64,000 nt of DNA. Origin: Stappia stellulata DSM 5886 (GTDB lineage: Bacteria; Pseudomonadota; Alphaproteobacteria; Rhizobiales; Stappiaceae). Location of the stretch: the NCBI RefSeq assembly GCF_000423705.1, contig NZ_KE384082.1, positions 308,843 through 372,842 of the forward strand. The letters are read 5' to 3'. Below the pieces are notes generated by a model. It saw only the letters and a program-made list of their open reading frames with translations. It did no database searches and had not been told where the DNA came from. The translations under genes and the position numbers were made by a program. Positions 1 to 9,970 of this stretch are shown here, in pieces. How positions within the stretch are numbered: position 1 is the stretch's first letter; each line of letters begins with the position of its first letter.

Positions 1-921
1 GTCGGCATCCACCGGCGGCACCGAGATGAAATCCCGGTCGTCGGAATGGCTTGGCAGCGCCGATCCCTGCAGCGTCTTGATCCGCTCCGCGTCGGCCAGA
101 CGCGTCGACAGCGCCCGGGCGATATCCATCGTGACGTGATGGCCACCGACCGCGATCGCGTCGAGATGCACCATTTGCCCCTCGACAAAAACCGAGAGCG
201 TCGTGGTGCCGCCGCCCATGTCGACGCAGGCAACCCCCAGTTCCGTCTCGTCTTCCACCAGCGTGGACAGGCCGCTCGCATAGGGCGTCGCCACCATCGT
301 CTCCACGGCCAGGTGACCGCGGTTGATGCAAAGCTCAAGATTGCGCACCGGTGCGATCTCGGCGGTTGCGACCTGCATGTCGACGCCAAGGCGGCGCCCC
401 ATCATGCCGCGCGGATCGCGCATGCCGCGATTGCCGTCGAGCGTGTAGGAGATCGGCAGCGCATGCATCACCGCGCGGTCGTCTGCGACCGTGTGCGCAC
501 TTCCCGCCGAGAGCACGCGCTGGATGTCCGCCTCGCAAACGGACTCGCCGGCAAGTCCGACGCTCGCCGTGATGATTTCCGATCCGAGCCGCCCGCAGGT
601 CACATTGGTGATCAACGATTCCACCGTCAACCCGGCCATGCGCTCGGCCGCATCGACGGACAGACGAATGGCCTGTTCGGCCGCGTCCATATCGACGACG
701 ACGCCGCTCTTCAGCCCGCGCGAGCGCTGATAGCCGTACCCCAGAACCTCGATGGAATGGGTACGGCCGGGCAGCACGCCGTCGTCGCCGCGCGGCGTCA
801 GCTTGGCGATGAGACAGCACACCTTGGTCGAGCCGATGTCGAGCACGGAAACGACCACCGCCCGCCGGGACGGGAGCGGGCGCATGCGCGGAAGATAGAT
901 GGGAGCGTTGCGCTGCGTCAT
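1..921 (-). CDS. ftsA: Cell division protein FtsA (3' part outside the window)
   Basis: FtsA is the actin-like ATPase that tethers FtsZ filaments to the inner membrane and recruits later divisome proteins. The 307 residues visible here show the phosphate-1 loop DIGSTKVCCLIA after a short basic N-terminus. They also show the SHS2 insert region and the second phosphate-binding stretch VDMGGGTTTLSVF. The ATG at 919-921 overlaps the ftsQ stop as ATGA, so translation is probably coupled. The gene runs off the left edge, so the C-terminal amphipathic membrane helix is not visible; ftsZ normally follows. Identification is firm from motifs and from position at the end of the dcw cluster. Confidence 0.96.
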   Translation of the reverse strand, partial: MTQRNAPIYLPRMRPLPSRRAVVVSVLDIGSTKVCCLIAKLTPRGDDGVLPGRTHSIEVLGYGYQRSRGLKSGVVVDMDAAEQAIRLSVDAAERMAGLTVESLITNVTCGRLGSEIITASVGLAGESVCEADIQRVLSAGSAHTVADDRAVMHALPISYTLDGNRGMRDPRGMMGRRLGVDMQVATAEIAPVRNLELCINRGHLAVETMVATPYASGLSTLVEDETELGVACVDMGGGTTTLSVFVEGQMVHLDAIAVGGHHVTMDIARALSTRLADAERIKTLQGSALPSHSDDRDFISVPPVDAD

Positions 922-1832
922 GTGTCGGCCCCCGAGCGGCGCCTGTTGGCCGCATCCGGCGTGCCGGCCTTGCGCCGCACCGCCGCCTCGTCGGTGAGCC
1001 GCACCACAACCCGGTCCTGCAGGCGAAGGTCGATCATGGCGATGTCGCGGGCCAGCAGGCCGTTTTCCGCGTCCATCGTCACGACGTCGGCCAGTGCCCG
1101 GGCCACCCCTTCCTCGGGAAGCCGCAAGGTGATGCCGTTTTCCAAAAGCAGATCCCAGCGCCGGTCGGACACCAGGCGCGCCGCACGCACCCGCACCCTG
1201 AGCTCCGGCACGGCATCGAGCGCGTCGAGCACCTCACGGCCCCGGTATTGCGCGCCATGGCCGATCAGCATCAAGAGGTTGGCGTAACGCCCGTCGACGT
1301 CGTCGCTGATCACCCGCCCCTTGGAATCGATCACCGACAGCAGATCGCCGCGCTGCCACAGCGCATAGGCCTCGCGCTCGTCGATGCGCACCTGAAGCGT
1401 GCCGGGATAGAGCTTCTGGACCGAGACCGCGTCGACCCAGGGAATATGCGACAGCCGCTCGCGCGCCGCCGAGGCGTCGAACAGGGCAAGCGAGGTTCCC
1501 TGCTGGATTTCCAGCGCCTCGAGAATTTCGAATTCCGTGGTTTCCTTCTGCCCCGACAATTTGACGGCGGCGATCTGAAAACCGGCTGCGGAGGTGAGTG
1601 ATTCGCTCACCATTCGTCCGTAACCGCCGAGCGCAACTCCGTAAGCAATCGTTAAACCGAGGAAGGCGACGGCGCCGGCGGTGCCCGTCCAGCGCGGCAA
1701 ATCCTGCAGCACGCCGGCGGCGCGCCACAACGGGCGACGGTGCAAACGCGCGACGCCGCGACCGCGCGGCGCAAGCGCCACCTCGATCGGCAGGTCACCG
1801 TTCCGTGCCCATTTTGCCTTTAACGTCCGCAA
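918..1832 (-). CDS. ftsQ: Cell division protein FtsQ
   Basis: FtsQ is a bitopic inner-membrane protein that links early and late divisome components through its periplasmic POTRA and beta domains. The 304 residues begin with a cytoplasmic basic segment of about 45 residues. One membrane segment follows (about residues 48-68, rich in [13 protein letters not shown]), then a POTRA-like region from about 85 ([10 protein letters not shown]) and a beta-rich domain. The C-terminal tail is basic. The 5' end overlaps ddl by 13 bp and the 3' end overlaps ftsA by 4 bp. Length, topology and position agree with alphaproteobacterial FtsQ. Confidence 0.95.
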   Translation of the reverse strand: MRTLKAKWARNGDLPIEVALAPRGRGVARLHRRPLWRAAGVLQDLPRWTGTAGAVAFLGLTIAYGVALGGYGRMVSESLTSAAGFQIAAVKLSGQKETTEFEILEALEIQQGTSLALFDASAARERLSHIPWVDAVSVQKLYPGTLQVRIDEREAYALWQRGDLLSVIDSKGRVISDDVDGRYANLLMLIGHGAQYRGREVLDALDAVPELRVRVRAARLVSDRRWDLLLENGITLRLPEEGVARALADVVTMDAENGLLARDIAMIDLRLQDRVVVRLTDEAAVRRKAGTPDAANRRRSGADT

Positions 1833-2749
1833 CTTGCGTTCTCCACCATCCAGCTTGTCAGCTCTTCAAAGGAGTGTCCTGCGTGGGCCGCGATCTCCGG
1901 CACAAGCGAGGTTTCAGTCATCCCGGGCTGTGTGTTCACTTCCAGACAGATCAGTTCGCCACCGCCTGTCGGCTGCTCGTCGAAGCGAAAATCCGCCCGT
2001 GTAACGCCCTTGCAACCGAGCGCCTGATGCGCCCTGAGACTGAGTTTCTGTACTTCTTGGTAAACAAATGGTGAAATTTCCGCCGGCAGGACGTGTTGTG
2101 ATCCGCCTGGGGCGTATTTGGCCTCATAATCATAGAAGCCGTGACCCTTCGGCATCACTTCGGTAACGCCAAGCGCGACATTGCCCATGACGGCACAGGT
2201 GAGCTCGCGACCGGGGATGTAACGCTCCACCATCACGGTGTCGCCATAGGGCCAGTCGTCGCGGAAAAGCTCCTGCGGCGGATGCTCCGCGCCTTCCCTG
2301 ACGATCAGCACGCCGAAGGATGACCCTTCCGCAACAGGCTTTGCGACATAGGGCGGCGGCAGCGCATGCGCCTTGCCCGCTTCAAGTCTGTGGAGAACCT
2401 TGTGGGCGGCAACAGGGATGCCGGCGGACTTCATCACCGCCTTGGCCTTTTCCTTGTCCATGGCAAGCGCAGACGACGCCACACCCGAATGCGTATAGGG
2501 AATGCCGAGGATCTCCAGGAGCCCCTGGATGCAGCCGTCCTCGCCGAAGGGGCCGTGCAGGGCGTTGAAGGCGACATCCGGCTTTACCCGTGTCAGCACC
2601 TCGGCGATGTCGCGGCCGACGTCGACCCGCGTCACACGGTAGCCGGCCCGCTCAAGCGCCCCCGCGCAGCCCTCGCCCGAATTGAGGCTGACCGGCCGTT
2701 CCGACGACCAGCCGCCCATCAGGACGGCGACGTGTTTTGTGTCAGCCAT
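1820..2749 (-). CDS. ddl: D-alanine--D-alanine ligase
   Basis: This cytoplasmic ATP-grasp enzyme joins two D-alanines to make the dipeptide that MurF adds to the peptidoglycan precursor. The 309 residues start [21 protein letters not shown], typical of DdlB. They carry the [15 protein letters not shown] substrate loop near 65-80, the [14 protein letters not shown]-binding stretch, and the C-terminal metal and dipeptide site [18 protein letters not shown]. The open frame extends further upstream, but the ATG at 2749 overlaps the murB stop by 8 bp and begins the family's conserved N-terminus. It sits between murB and ftsQ, the usual alphaproteobacterial order. Confidence 0.96.
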   Translation of the reverse strand: MADTKHVAVLMGGWSSERPVSLNSGEGCAGALERAGYRVTRVDVGRDIAEVLTRVKPDVAFNALHGPFGEDGCIQGLLEILGIPYTHSGVASSALAMDKEKAKAVMKSAGIPVAAHKVLHRLEAGKAHALPPPYVAKPVAEGSSFGVLIVREGAEHPPQELFRDDWPYGDTVMVERYIPGRELTCAVMGNVALGVTEVMPKGHGFYDYEAKYAPGGSQHVLPAEISPFVYQEVQKLSLRAHQALGCKGVTRADFRFDEQPTGGGELICLEVNTQPGMTETSLVPEIAAHAGHSFEELTSWMVENASCGR

Positions 2750-3728
2750 GGGCTGCGGCCTCTCCCTGTTCACGGCCGAGAAACGGCGCGATCGCCGGCG
2801 CTTTCCCGCCAAAGCGCCCGAGGCGCTTGATCTCCCACTCAAGCGCAACATTGCTCGTCTCAAGCACCTTGGCCCGAACGGTCTCGCCCAGCATCTCCAG
2901 GTCGTGCGCCGTGGCCTCGCCCGTGTTGATCATGAAATTGCAGTGCATGTCCGACATGCGCGCGCCGCCGATCTGCAGGCCACGGCACCCGGCCGCATCG
3001 ACCAGCTTCCACGCCGAATGGCCGTGGGGGTTCTTGAAGGTCGAGCCACCCGTTTTCTCGCGGATCGGCTGGGCCGCCTCGCGATGCGCGCCGACCTCCG
3101 CCATCTCGCGGCGTATGTCTGCCTCATCGCGCGACACGCCGCGAAACCGGCCTTGCGTGAAGATCATCTCGGCCGGCTGTCCGCTGTGGCGGTATCGGTA
3201 GGACATCTCGGCATTGGTGAGCGTCACGATCTCGCCGGCCCGCGTCACGGCCGTGAGGTCCTGCATGATCTCGCAGGTTTCGCTGCCATGCGCGCCGGCG
3301 TTCATGCGCAGCGCCCCGCCGATGCCGCCGGGAATGCCGGCGTAAAAGGCAAAGCCGCCCTGCCCCGCGCTTGCGGCCGCCTCGGCGAGCCGCCGGTCCG
3401 GAACCGCCGCGCCGGCCAGGATGCTGCCATCCTCCAGCATTTCGATATGGCCGAAGCCGCGCGCACCGAGACGGATGACGACGCCGTCGATGCCGCCGTC
3501 GCGCACCAGAAGGTTGGACCCCAGACCGATGGGAAGGACCGGAACGTCGCCCGGCAGATGCGCCAGGAACAGCGCGAGGTCGTCCGTGTCGGCCGGCTGG
3601 AACAAAAGCTCCGCCGGCCCGCCGACGCGAAACCACGTAACGCTCGACAGCGCCACGTCGGCCGTCAGCCTGCCGCGCAGGCCGATGCGATCGAGCCCGT
3701 GACGGGAAATGAGATCGGCCCCGCTCAC
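2742..3728 (-). CDS. murB: UDP-N-acetylenolpyruvoylglucosamine reductase MurB
   Basis: MurB is the FAD/NADPH enzyme that reduces UDP-GlcNAc-enolpyruvate to UDP-MurNAc in the cytoplasm. The FAD domain opens with [16 protein letters not shown] and continues with [15 protein letters not shown] and [18 protein letters not shown]. The C-terminal domain carries the catalytic-serine stretch [11 protein letters not shown] chose the GTG at 3726-3728 (328 residues) because it overlaps the murC stop as GTGA, has a G-rich ribosome site, and begins at the family N-terminus. The longer frame upstream would encode low-complexity sequence inside murC. Confidence 0.95.
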   Translation of the reverse strand: MSGADLISRHGLDRIGLRGRLTADVALSSVTWFRVGGPAELLFQPADTDDLALFLAHLPGDVPVLPIGLGSNLLVRDGGIDGVVIRLGARGFGHIEMLEDGSILAGAAVPDRRLAEAAASAGQGGFAFYAGIPGGIGGALRMNAGAHGSETCEIMQDLTAVTRAGEIVTLTNAEMSYRYRHSGQPAEMIFTQGRFRGVSRDEADIRREMAEVGAHREAAQPIREKTGGSTFKNPHGHSAWKLVDAAGCRGLQIGGARMSDMHCNFMINTGEATAHDLEMLGETVRAKVLETSNVALEWEIKRLGRFGGKAPAIAPFLGREQGEAAAHG

Positions 3729-5155
3729 GAGGCCCCACCGCTGGTCTTGCTCTCGAGCGCCCGGGCGATGGCGTCCGGCAGCACCTGCGCCCATTGCGAG
3801 ATGCTTCCCGCGCCAAGACACACCACATAGTCGCCGGGCGAGGCGATGCCCGCGATGCAGCCGGCAAGATCGCCCTCACCCTCGATGGTGTGGACGTTGC
3901 GGTGGCCGCTGGCGCGGATGCCGTTGGCAAGCGCGCCGTGATCGATGCCCGCGCTCGGCTGTTCCCCGGCGGCATAGACGGGCGCGCAGATCACGTGATC
4001 GGCATCGTTGAAACAGCCGGAAAACTCGTCGAAGAGGCTTTCCAGCCGCGTGTAACGGTGCGGTTGCACGACAGCGATGACCTCGCCGGTGGCGACGGCC
4101 CGGGCGGCGGCCAGAACCGCGCGGATCTCCACCGGGTGATGGGCATAGTCGTCGAAGACATCGATGCCGCCGGCGTTGCCGGTGTGGGTGAACCGCCGCT
4201 TCACGCCGCCGAAGCTTGCGAGGCCCTGGCGGATGCGCGATGCATCGATGCCCAGTTTCCACGCCACGGCGACGGCGGCCACCGCGTTGGACACGTTGTG
4301 AAGGCCCGGCATCGGCAGCGTCAGGCTTTCGATAACCTCGCTGGTGCCGCTCAGCCGGTCGCGCAATTCCACCGAGAAGATGGAATTCACGCCGCGATTG
4401 GCCAGATCGAAGAAGCGCACGTCCGCCTGGCGGTTTTGCCCGTATGTGATCACCTGCCGGTCCTCGATGCGCCCGACCATCGCCTGGACTTCCGGATGGT
4501 CGAGGCACATCACCGCGAACCCGTAGAAGGGCACGTTCTCCACGAACTGGTGAAAGGCGGAGCGCACGCCCTCGAAGTCGCCGTAATGGTCGAGATGCTC
4601 GGGATCGATGTTGGTCACCACCGCGACATCTGCCGGCAGCTTGACGAAGGTGCCGTCGGACTCATCCGCCTCCACCACCATCCAGTCGCCCTTGCCCATG
4701 CGCGCATTGGTGCCATAGGCGTTGATGATGCCACCGTTGATCACGGTCGGATCGAGTCCGCCGGCATCGAGAAGCGCCGCGATGATCGAGGTGGTCGTGG
4801 TCTTGCCATGAGTGCCGCCGACGGCGATCGCCTGCTTGAAGCGCATCAGCTCCGCAAGCATTTCCGCGCGCCGCACCACCGGCAGGAACTTGTCACGCGC
4901 GGCCGTGAGCTCGGGGTTGTCGCGGCGGATCGCCGACGACACCACGACGACGCGCGCCGTCCCGAGATTTTCGGCGGTATGGCCGACCTTCACCGCGATG
5001 CCCTTTTCGCGCAACCGCTTGACGTTGGCGCTTTCCGACAGATCGGACCCCTGAACGGTGTAGCCGAGCGTGTGCAGCACTTCGGCGATGCCGCTCATGC
5101 CGATGCCTCCGATCCCGATGAAATGAACCGGGCCGATGTCCTGGGGCATCTTCAT
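3725..5155 (-). CDS. murC: UDP-N-acetylmuramate--L-alanine ligase MurC
   Basis: MurC adds L-alanine to UDP-MurNAc, the first step of stem-peptide assembly. The 476 residues begin [20 protein letters not shown], a nucleotide-binding glycine loop typical of MurC. The ATP P-loop GTHGKTTTT is at 114-122. Further Mur-ligase signatures are [18 protein letters not shown] and, in the C-terminal domain, DDYAHHP and QPHRYTR. The ATG at 5153-5155 overlaps the murG stop (ATGA) and has AGGAGA upstream at good spacing. A long in-frame extension upstream lies inside murG and is ignored. Confidence 0.97.
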   Translation of the reverse strand: MKMPQDIGPVHFIGIGGIGMSGIAEVLHTLGYTVQGSDLSESANVKRLREKGIAVKVGHTAENLGTARVVVVSSAIRRDNPELTAARDKFLPVVRRAEMLAELMRFKQAIAVGGTHGKTTTTSIIAALLDAGGLDPTVINGGIINAYGTNARMGKGDWMVVEADESDGTFVKLPADVAVVTNIDPEHLDHYGDFEGVRSAFHQFVENVPFYGFAVMCLDHPEVQAMVGRIEDRQVITYGQNRQADVRFFDLANRGVNSIFSVELRDRLSGTSEVIESLTLPMPGLHNVSNAVAAVAVAWKLGIDASRIRQGLASFGGVKRRFTHTGNAGGIDVFDDYAHHPVEIRAVLAAARAVATGEVIAVVQPHRYTRLESLFDEFSGCFNDADHVICAPVYAAGEQPSAGIDHGALANGIRASGHRNVHTIEGEGDLAGCIAGIASPGDYVVCLGAGSISQWAQVLPDAIARALESKTSGGAS

Positions 5156-6297
5156 GATGCGTCTCCTGATGATGTGTGTCGCGTATCGGTCGTGCGCAGC
5201 GGCCCGCCGGAGGCGATGTGTTCGGCAAGATCGGCGAGCCGGCGCACCGCGTCGGGGCGGCCGGCGCGTTTCGCGCTGTCCGCAGCCTCCGCAAGACGCC
5301 CGGGGTCCGCCATCAGCTCCGTGACAAGAGCGGCCAGGCGCGCCGGATCGAGTTCGGATTGCGCGACCGGCCAGGCGCCGCCCGCGCGGGCGAGAATATC
5401 GGCATTGCGTCCCTGGTCGTTGTCGAGCGCATGCGGCAAAGGCACCAGAACCGACGGGCGCCCGATCACCGAAAGCTCGCTGACGCTGGAGGCGCCCGAC
5501 CGGCAGACCACCAGATGCGATGCCGCGATTCTCTCTGCCATATCGGGGAAAAACGGCGCGAGTTCGGCAACGATTCCAATTCGTTCGAATGCGCTTCGCA
5601 CCCGGTCGATGTCCTCCGGACGGCACTGCTGCACCAGCCGGATCCGCGCCCGCGTTTCAGCCGGCAGACACTCCAGCGCCGGCGGAAGGCAATCGGAAAA
5701 GAACCGCGCGCCCTGCGACCCGCCGAAGACCAGAAGCTGGAACGCGCCGCCGTCCTGCGGAAGGTCATAGGGTGTTCCGGATGCCGCGATCACCGCATCG
5801 CGCACCGGGTTGCCGGTCTGCACGGTCTTTTGCGGATAGGCGCCGGCCGCCTCGCCGACGAGCGGAAAACTCGTCGCAATGGCACTGACCCGTCCGGCCA
5901 GCATGCGGTTGGCTCGCCCCATCACGGCGTTCGCCTCATGCAGCACGCTCGGCACGCCGGCCAGAAACGCCGCGAACATCGGTGGAAATGTCGGATAGCC
6001 GCCAAAGCCGACCACGGCATCGGGCTTGAGCAGCTTTATCACGCCGCGTGCCTGCCACGTGCCGCGCGCCAGCCTGTAGGCGGTGCGCGCCAGCGCGACC
6101 GGATTGCGCCCGGCAAGCGTCGCCGACGAAATCACATGAACATTGCGCGCCGGGAAATCCGCGCCATAGGCGCCGACCCGCTGGTCGGTCGCCAGCTCCA
6201 CGACATGCCCGCGCCGGATCAGCTCGGCGGCAAGCGCCTGGGCCGGAAACAGATGGCCGCCGGTTCCGCCGGCGGTGAGGAGAAAGGTCTGTGCCAT
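5152..6297 (-). CDS. murG: UDP-GlcNAc:lipid I N-acetylglucosaminyltransferase MurG
   Basis: MurG is the membrane-associated glycosyltransferase that turns lipid I into lipid II on the inner face of the cytoplasmic membrane. The 381 residues begin with the glycine-rich acceptor loop [18 protein letters not shown]. They include [10 protein letters not shown] and [12 protein letters not shown] in the N-domain. The UDP-GlcNAc site [13 protein letters not shown] and [25 protein letters not shown] are in the C-domain. It starts 8 bp after ftsW and couples to murC by an ATGA overlap. Confidence 0.97.
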   Translation of the reverse strand: MAQTFLLTAGGTGGHLFPAQALAAELIRRGHVVELATDQRVGAYGADFPARNVHVISSATLAGRNPVALARTAYRLARGTWQARGVIKLLKPDAVVGFGGYPTFPPMFAAFLAGVPSVLHEANAVMGRANRMLAGRVSAIATSFPLVGEAAGAYPQKTVQTGNPVRDAVIAASGTPYDLPQDGGAFQLLVFGGSQGARFFSDCLPPALECLPAETRARIRLVQQCRPEDIDRVRSAFERIGIVAELAPFFPDMAERIAASHLVVCRSGASSVSELSVIGRPSVLVPLPHALDNDQGRNADILARAGGAWPVAQSELDPARLAALVTELMADPGRLAEAADSAKRAGRPDAVRRLADLAEHIASGGPLRTTDTRHTSSGDAS

Positions 6298-6305
6298 GCC
6301 TGCTC

Positions 6306-7466
6306 TCAGGTCAGTTTGGCCGGCGACAGCCGCGACACGACCACGCTGTCGGAACGCGAGGCCTGCGGGCGCCGCCGGGTCAGCGCCAGCACGAAGCCCA
6401 TCGACAAGGCCGTCGCCAGCAGCGACGAGCCGCCGTAGGAAATGAAGGGGAGCGTCATGCCCTTGGCCGGCATCAGGTTCAGGTTCACCGCCATGTTGAT
6501 GCAGGACTGGATGCCGAAGAGAACCATCAGGCCCGCCGTCGCGAGCCGTCCGAACGGATCGGTGTCGCGCGCGGCATGGCCGAGCCCGCGCAACACGACG
6601 AAGGTGAAGACGAGCACGAGGATCAAACAGACCAGAATGCCGAATTCCTCCGCCGCCACGGCGAAAATGAAGTCCGTATGGCTTTCCGGCAGCACCCGCT
6701 TGATCGTTCCCTCCCCCGGACCGCGCCCGAACCAGCTCCCCGAAACGAAGGCCTCGATTGCCCGGTCAACGTTGAACGTGTCGCCAGAGCTTGGATCGAG
6801 GAACCGGTCGACGCGGCTTTGCACGTGCGGCAGCGTCATGTAGGCGGCGAGGATGCCACCGGCGCCGACCGCGCCGATGGGAACGATCGCCACCCACGGC
6901 AACCCGTTGAGAAAGAACAGCGCCGCGAAAACGAGCATCAGCAGCATCGTCTGGCCGAAGTCGGGCTGGGCGACAAGAAGCGCCGACGACATGACGAACA
7001 GCAGGATCGAAAACAGCGATCCCGGCACCTCGGGCCGCCGTCCGCCTTCCGACAGAAGAAAGGCCACCAGCACGATCAGCGCGGGTTTCAGGAACTCCGA
7101 GGGCTGGATCGAAAAGCCGAGGATCATCACCCAGCGCCGCGCGCCCTTGGCTTCCATGCCGATGAAAAGCGTCGCAACCATCAGGACCAGCGACACCGCA
7201 AAGACAACGAGCGCAACCCGGCGCACCATGCGCGGACTAAGCGCGGAAACGCCGAGCATCAGCGCAAGGGCGGGCACCAGGAAGATCGCCTGACGCTTGA
7301 TGAAATGATAGCTGTCGATGCCGAGGCGTTCGGCGACCGCCGGGCTTGCCGCGAACGACAGCACGACCCCGCCGATCATCAGGATCACGAACCCCGCAAA
7401 GAGGTAGCGGTCGACGGTCCACAGCCATTCCGCGAACGGGCTTCTGTCGGCACGGCTTACCATCAC
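6306..7466 (-). CDS. ftsW: Peptidoglycan glycosyltransferase FtsW
   Basis: FtsW is the SEDS-family lipid II polymerase of the divisome, working with FtsI. The 386 residues form about ten membrane segments. SEDS hallmarks are [22 protein letters not shown], the FGRGPGEG motif in the large periplasmic loop, [17 protein letters not shown], and [11 protein letters not shown] near the C-terminus. Two adjacent starts are possible: GTG at 7464-7466 (GTGA overlap with murD) or ATG at 7461-7463. AGGAG is spaced 5 bases from the GTG and 8 from the ATG, so the call may be one residue long. Surroundings and motifs separate it from RodA. Confidence 0.95.
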   Translation of the reverse strand: MMVSRADRSPFAEWLWTVDRYLFAGFVILMIGGVVLSFAASPAVAERLGIDSYHFIKRQAIFLVPALALMLGVSALSPRMVRRVALVVFAVSLVLMVATLFIGMEAKGARRWVMILGFSIQPSEFLKPALIVLVAFLLSEGGRRPEVPGSLFSILLFVMSSALLVAQPDFGQTMLLMLVFAALFFLNGLPWVAIVPIGAVGAGGILAAYMTLPHVQSRVDRFLDPSSGDTFNVDRAIEAFVSGSWFGRGPGEGTIKRVLPESHTDFIFAVAAEEFGILVCLILVLVFTFVVLRGLGHAARDTDPFGRLATAGLMVLFGIQSCINMAVNLNLMPAKGMTLPFISYGGSSLLATALSMGFVLALTRRRPQASRSDSVVVSRLSPAKLT

Positions 7467-8872
7467 ACGCTCTCCTGTTCGTTCGCCTGCGGCACGATGC
7501 GGCGCACGGCATCGACGAAGGCACGCCCGCGAGCCTCGAAGTCCGGGAAATGGTCGAAGGACGAACAGGCGGGCGAAAGCAAAACGACAGCTTCCCCGGC
7601 CTCCGCGCGCGTGTCTGCGGCAGCGTCCCGCGCAGCCGCCTCGACGGCCGCCCCAAGCGTTCCCGAGCGTTCGAACGGGACATGCCCGTCCAGCACGCCC
7701 GAAAAGTCCTCCGCCGCCTCACCGATGAGATATGCTTTTGCGATCCGGGGGAAATGCGGCGCAAGCGGCGCAATGCCGCCGGCCTTGGCCCGACCGCCCG
7801 CGATCCAGTAGATGCGCTCGAAACTGGTCAGCGCACGCTCCGCCGCATCGGCATTGGTCGCCTTGCTGTCGTTGACGAAAAGCACCACCCCCTGCCGCCC
7901 GACCACCTGCATGCGATGGGCAAGCCCCGGGAAACAGGCGAGCCCTGCATGGATCGCCTTGTCGGTGAGCCCGAGCGCCCGGCAGACGGCAACGGCCGCC
8001 GCCGCATTCTGCGCGTTATGTGCTCCGCGCAGCGAGGTCACCGGGGCCAGATCGTAGAATTCGCGCTGCGCGCCGTCTTCGGCGACATGGAGCTTGCTCC
8101 CCTCGGCATAGACCCCGTGGGTCACCGGATGACGCACGCACAGACGCAGCGTCTCGTGCCCGGCCTGCTCCGCCCGGTCCGCCACGACCGCGCTCAGTCC
8201 GTCATCGACCCCCACGACCGCAAGCCGGCTTCCGGCGATCAGCCGTTCCTTCACCGCGGCATAATGTTCGAGCGACCCGTGCCGGTCGAGGTGGTCCGGG
8301 GTGATGTTCAGCAACACTCCGATGGAGGGATCGAGGCTCGGCGCGAGATCGATCTGATAGGAGGAGCATTCGACCACATGAACCCGCCCGCGCGCCGGCG
8401 GCAGCAGGTCGAGGATCGGCACCCCGATGTTGCCGCCCATCGCCACGTCGTGGCCGGCATGGGCAAGGCAATGGCTGATCAGCGCGGTGGTGGTCGACTT
8501 GCCGTTGGTGCCGGTGATCGCGACGAAAGGGGCGTCGGGTGCAAGCCGCTTGCGCTCCCGGCAGAACAACTCGATGTCGCCGATCACCGGAATGCCCTGC
8601 TGGCGGGCGAAATTGACGCTCCAGTGCGGTGTCGGATGCGTGAGCGGCACGCCCGGGGCCAGCACCAATGCATCGAATTTCGACCAGTTCGTCGACTTCA
8701 GGTCGACGACCGGGATCCCCGACGACGCCGCCGTCTGACGGCGTTCGGGCATGTCGTCGAAGGCGTGCACGCGCGCGCCCCCGGACAGGAGCGCATGCGC
8801 CGCCGACAGGCCCGAGGCGCCGAGCCCGAACAGGGCAACGTCGCGATCCGCGAAGGAGGTAGCCGAGATCAT
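7463..8872 (-). CDS. murD: UDP-N-acetylmuramoyl-L-alanine--D-glutamate ligase MurD
   Basis: MurD adds D-glutamate to UDP-MurNAc-L-Ala. The 469 residues show an N-terminal Rossmann-like UDP-binding domain ([15 protein letters not shown]). The ATP P-loop GTNGKST is at 121-127, followed by [19 protein letters not shown] and AHRMQVVG. The C-terminal domain has [11 protein letters not shown] and the [18 protein letters not shown] signature that is diagnostic for MurD. It lies 4 bp from mraY and overlaps ftsW. Confidence 0.97.
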   Translation of the reverse strand: MISATSFADRDVALFGLGASGLSAAHALLSGGARVHAFDDMPERRQTAASSGIPVVDLKSTNWSKFDALVLAPGVPLTHPTPHWSVNFARQQGIPVIGDIELFCRERKRLAPDAPFVAITGTNGKSTTTALISHCLAHAGHDVAMGGNIGVPILDLLPPARGRVHVVECSSYQIDLAPSLDPSIGVLLNITPDHLDRHGSLEHYAAVKERLIAGSRLAVVGVDDGLSAVVADRAEQAGHETLRLCVRHPVTHGVYAEGSKLHVAEDGAQREFYDLAPVTSLRGAHNAQNAAAAVAVCRALGLTDKAIHAGLACFPGLAHRMQVVGRQGVVLFVNDSKATNADAAERALTSFERIYWIAGGRAKAGGIAPLAPHFPRIAKAYLIGEAAEDFSGVLDGHVPFERSGTLGAAVEAAARDAAADTRAEAGEAVVLLSPACSSFDHFPDFEARGRAFVDAVRRIVPQANEQESV

Positions 8873-8876
8873 GCGC

Positions 8877-9962
8877 TCACCTCAGCTTCAGCGTTGCAAG
8901 CCCGACCAGCGCCAGCACCACGGCGATGATCCAGAAACGGATCACCACCTGGCTTTCGGTCCAGCCGAGATGCTCGAAATGATGGTGGATCGGCGCCATC
9001 TTGAAGACGCGCTTGCCGGTGAGCTTGAAGGAGGCGACCTGCACGATTACCGAGACCGCTTCCAGCACGAAAAGGCCGCCGATGATGGCGAGCACCACCT
9101 CGTGCTTGGTGGCGACCGCAATGGCACCCAGCATGCCGCCGAGCGCCAGCGAGCCGGTGTCACCCATGAAGATCGCCGCCGGCGGCGCGTTGAACCACAG
9201 GAAGCCGAGCCCCGCCCCGATCACCGCGCCGCACAGGACGGCGAGTTCGCCGGCGCCCGGAACGTGGTGGATCTGGAGATACTCCGAAAACACCGCGTTG
9301 CCCGTCAGATAGGCGATCAGGCCGAAGGAGGCGGACGCGATCATCACCGGCACGATGGCCAGACCGTCCAGACCGTCGGTCAGATTGACGGCATTGCCCG
9401 CCCCGACGACGACGAAGGCCGCGAAGGGAATGAAGAAGATCCCGAGGTTGATCGCGAGATCCTTGAAGAAGGGAAAACCGATGGATGTTCCGTAGACATC
9501 GCCCTCGAGCAGCGTAACGCAAAAGGCCGCCGTTCCGGCGATGACGAATTCGAGGCCGAGGCGCATCCGCCCGCTGAATCCCTTGTGCGAGGCCTTCGCG
9601 ACCTTGAGGAAGTCGTCATAGAAACCGATCAGGCCGAAGCAGACGGTCACGCCGAGAACGATCCACGTGTAGGGGTTGAGAAGATTGGCCCACAGCAGCG
9701 TCGCCACGAGCATCCCCGACAGGATCATCAGCCCGCCCATCGTCGGCGTGCCCTTCTTGGTCAGGAGATGACTTTGCGGCCCGTCGGCGCGGATCGGCTG
9801 TCCATGCCCCTGGCGCGAACGCAGGGAGTTGATGATCATCGGCCCGAACAGGAAGATGAACAGCAGTGCCGTCATGATCGCGCCGCCGGTTCGGAACGTG
9901 ATGTAACGAAACACGTTGAGCGCGGAAAACTGATCGGCGAATTCGACGAGAAAATACAGCAT
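8877..9962 (-). CDS. mraY: Phospho-N-acetylmuramoyl-pentapeptide-transferase MraY
   Basis: MraY is the polytopic inner-membrane enzyme that transfers phospho-MurNAc-pentapeptide to undecaprenyl phosphate, forming lipid I. The 361 residues have about ten membrane segments. Family motifs are [12 protein letters not shown] near 90, FYDDFLKV with the catalytic aspartates, the [13 protein letters not shown] stretch, and [12 protein letters not shown]. The cytoplasmic histidine motif [12 protein letters not shown] is also present. It starts 8 bp after murEF and ends 4 bp before murD. Confidence 0.97.
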   Translation of the reverse strand: MLYFLVEFADQFSALNVFRYITFRTGGAIMTALLFIFLFGPMIINSLRSRQGHGQPIRADGPQSHLLTKKGTPTMGGLMILSGMLVATLLWANLLNPYTWIVLGVTVCFGLIGFYDDFLKVAKASHKGFSGRMRLGLEFVIAGTAAFCVTLLEGDVYGTSIGFPFFKDLAINLGIFFIPFAAFVVVGAGNAVNLTDGLDGLAIVPVMIASASFGLIAYLTGNAVFSEYLQIHHVPGAGELAVLCGAVIGAGLGFLWFNAPPAAIFMGDTGSLALGGMLGAIAVATKHEVVLAIIGGLFVLEAVSVIVQVASFKLTGKRVFKMAPIHHHFEHLGWTESQVVIRFWIIAVVLALVGLATLKLR

Positions 9963-9970
9963 CGGGCGTC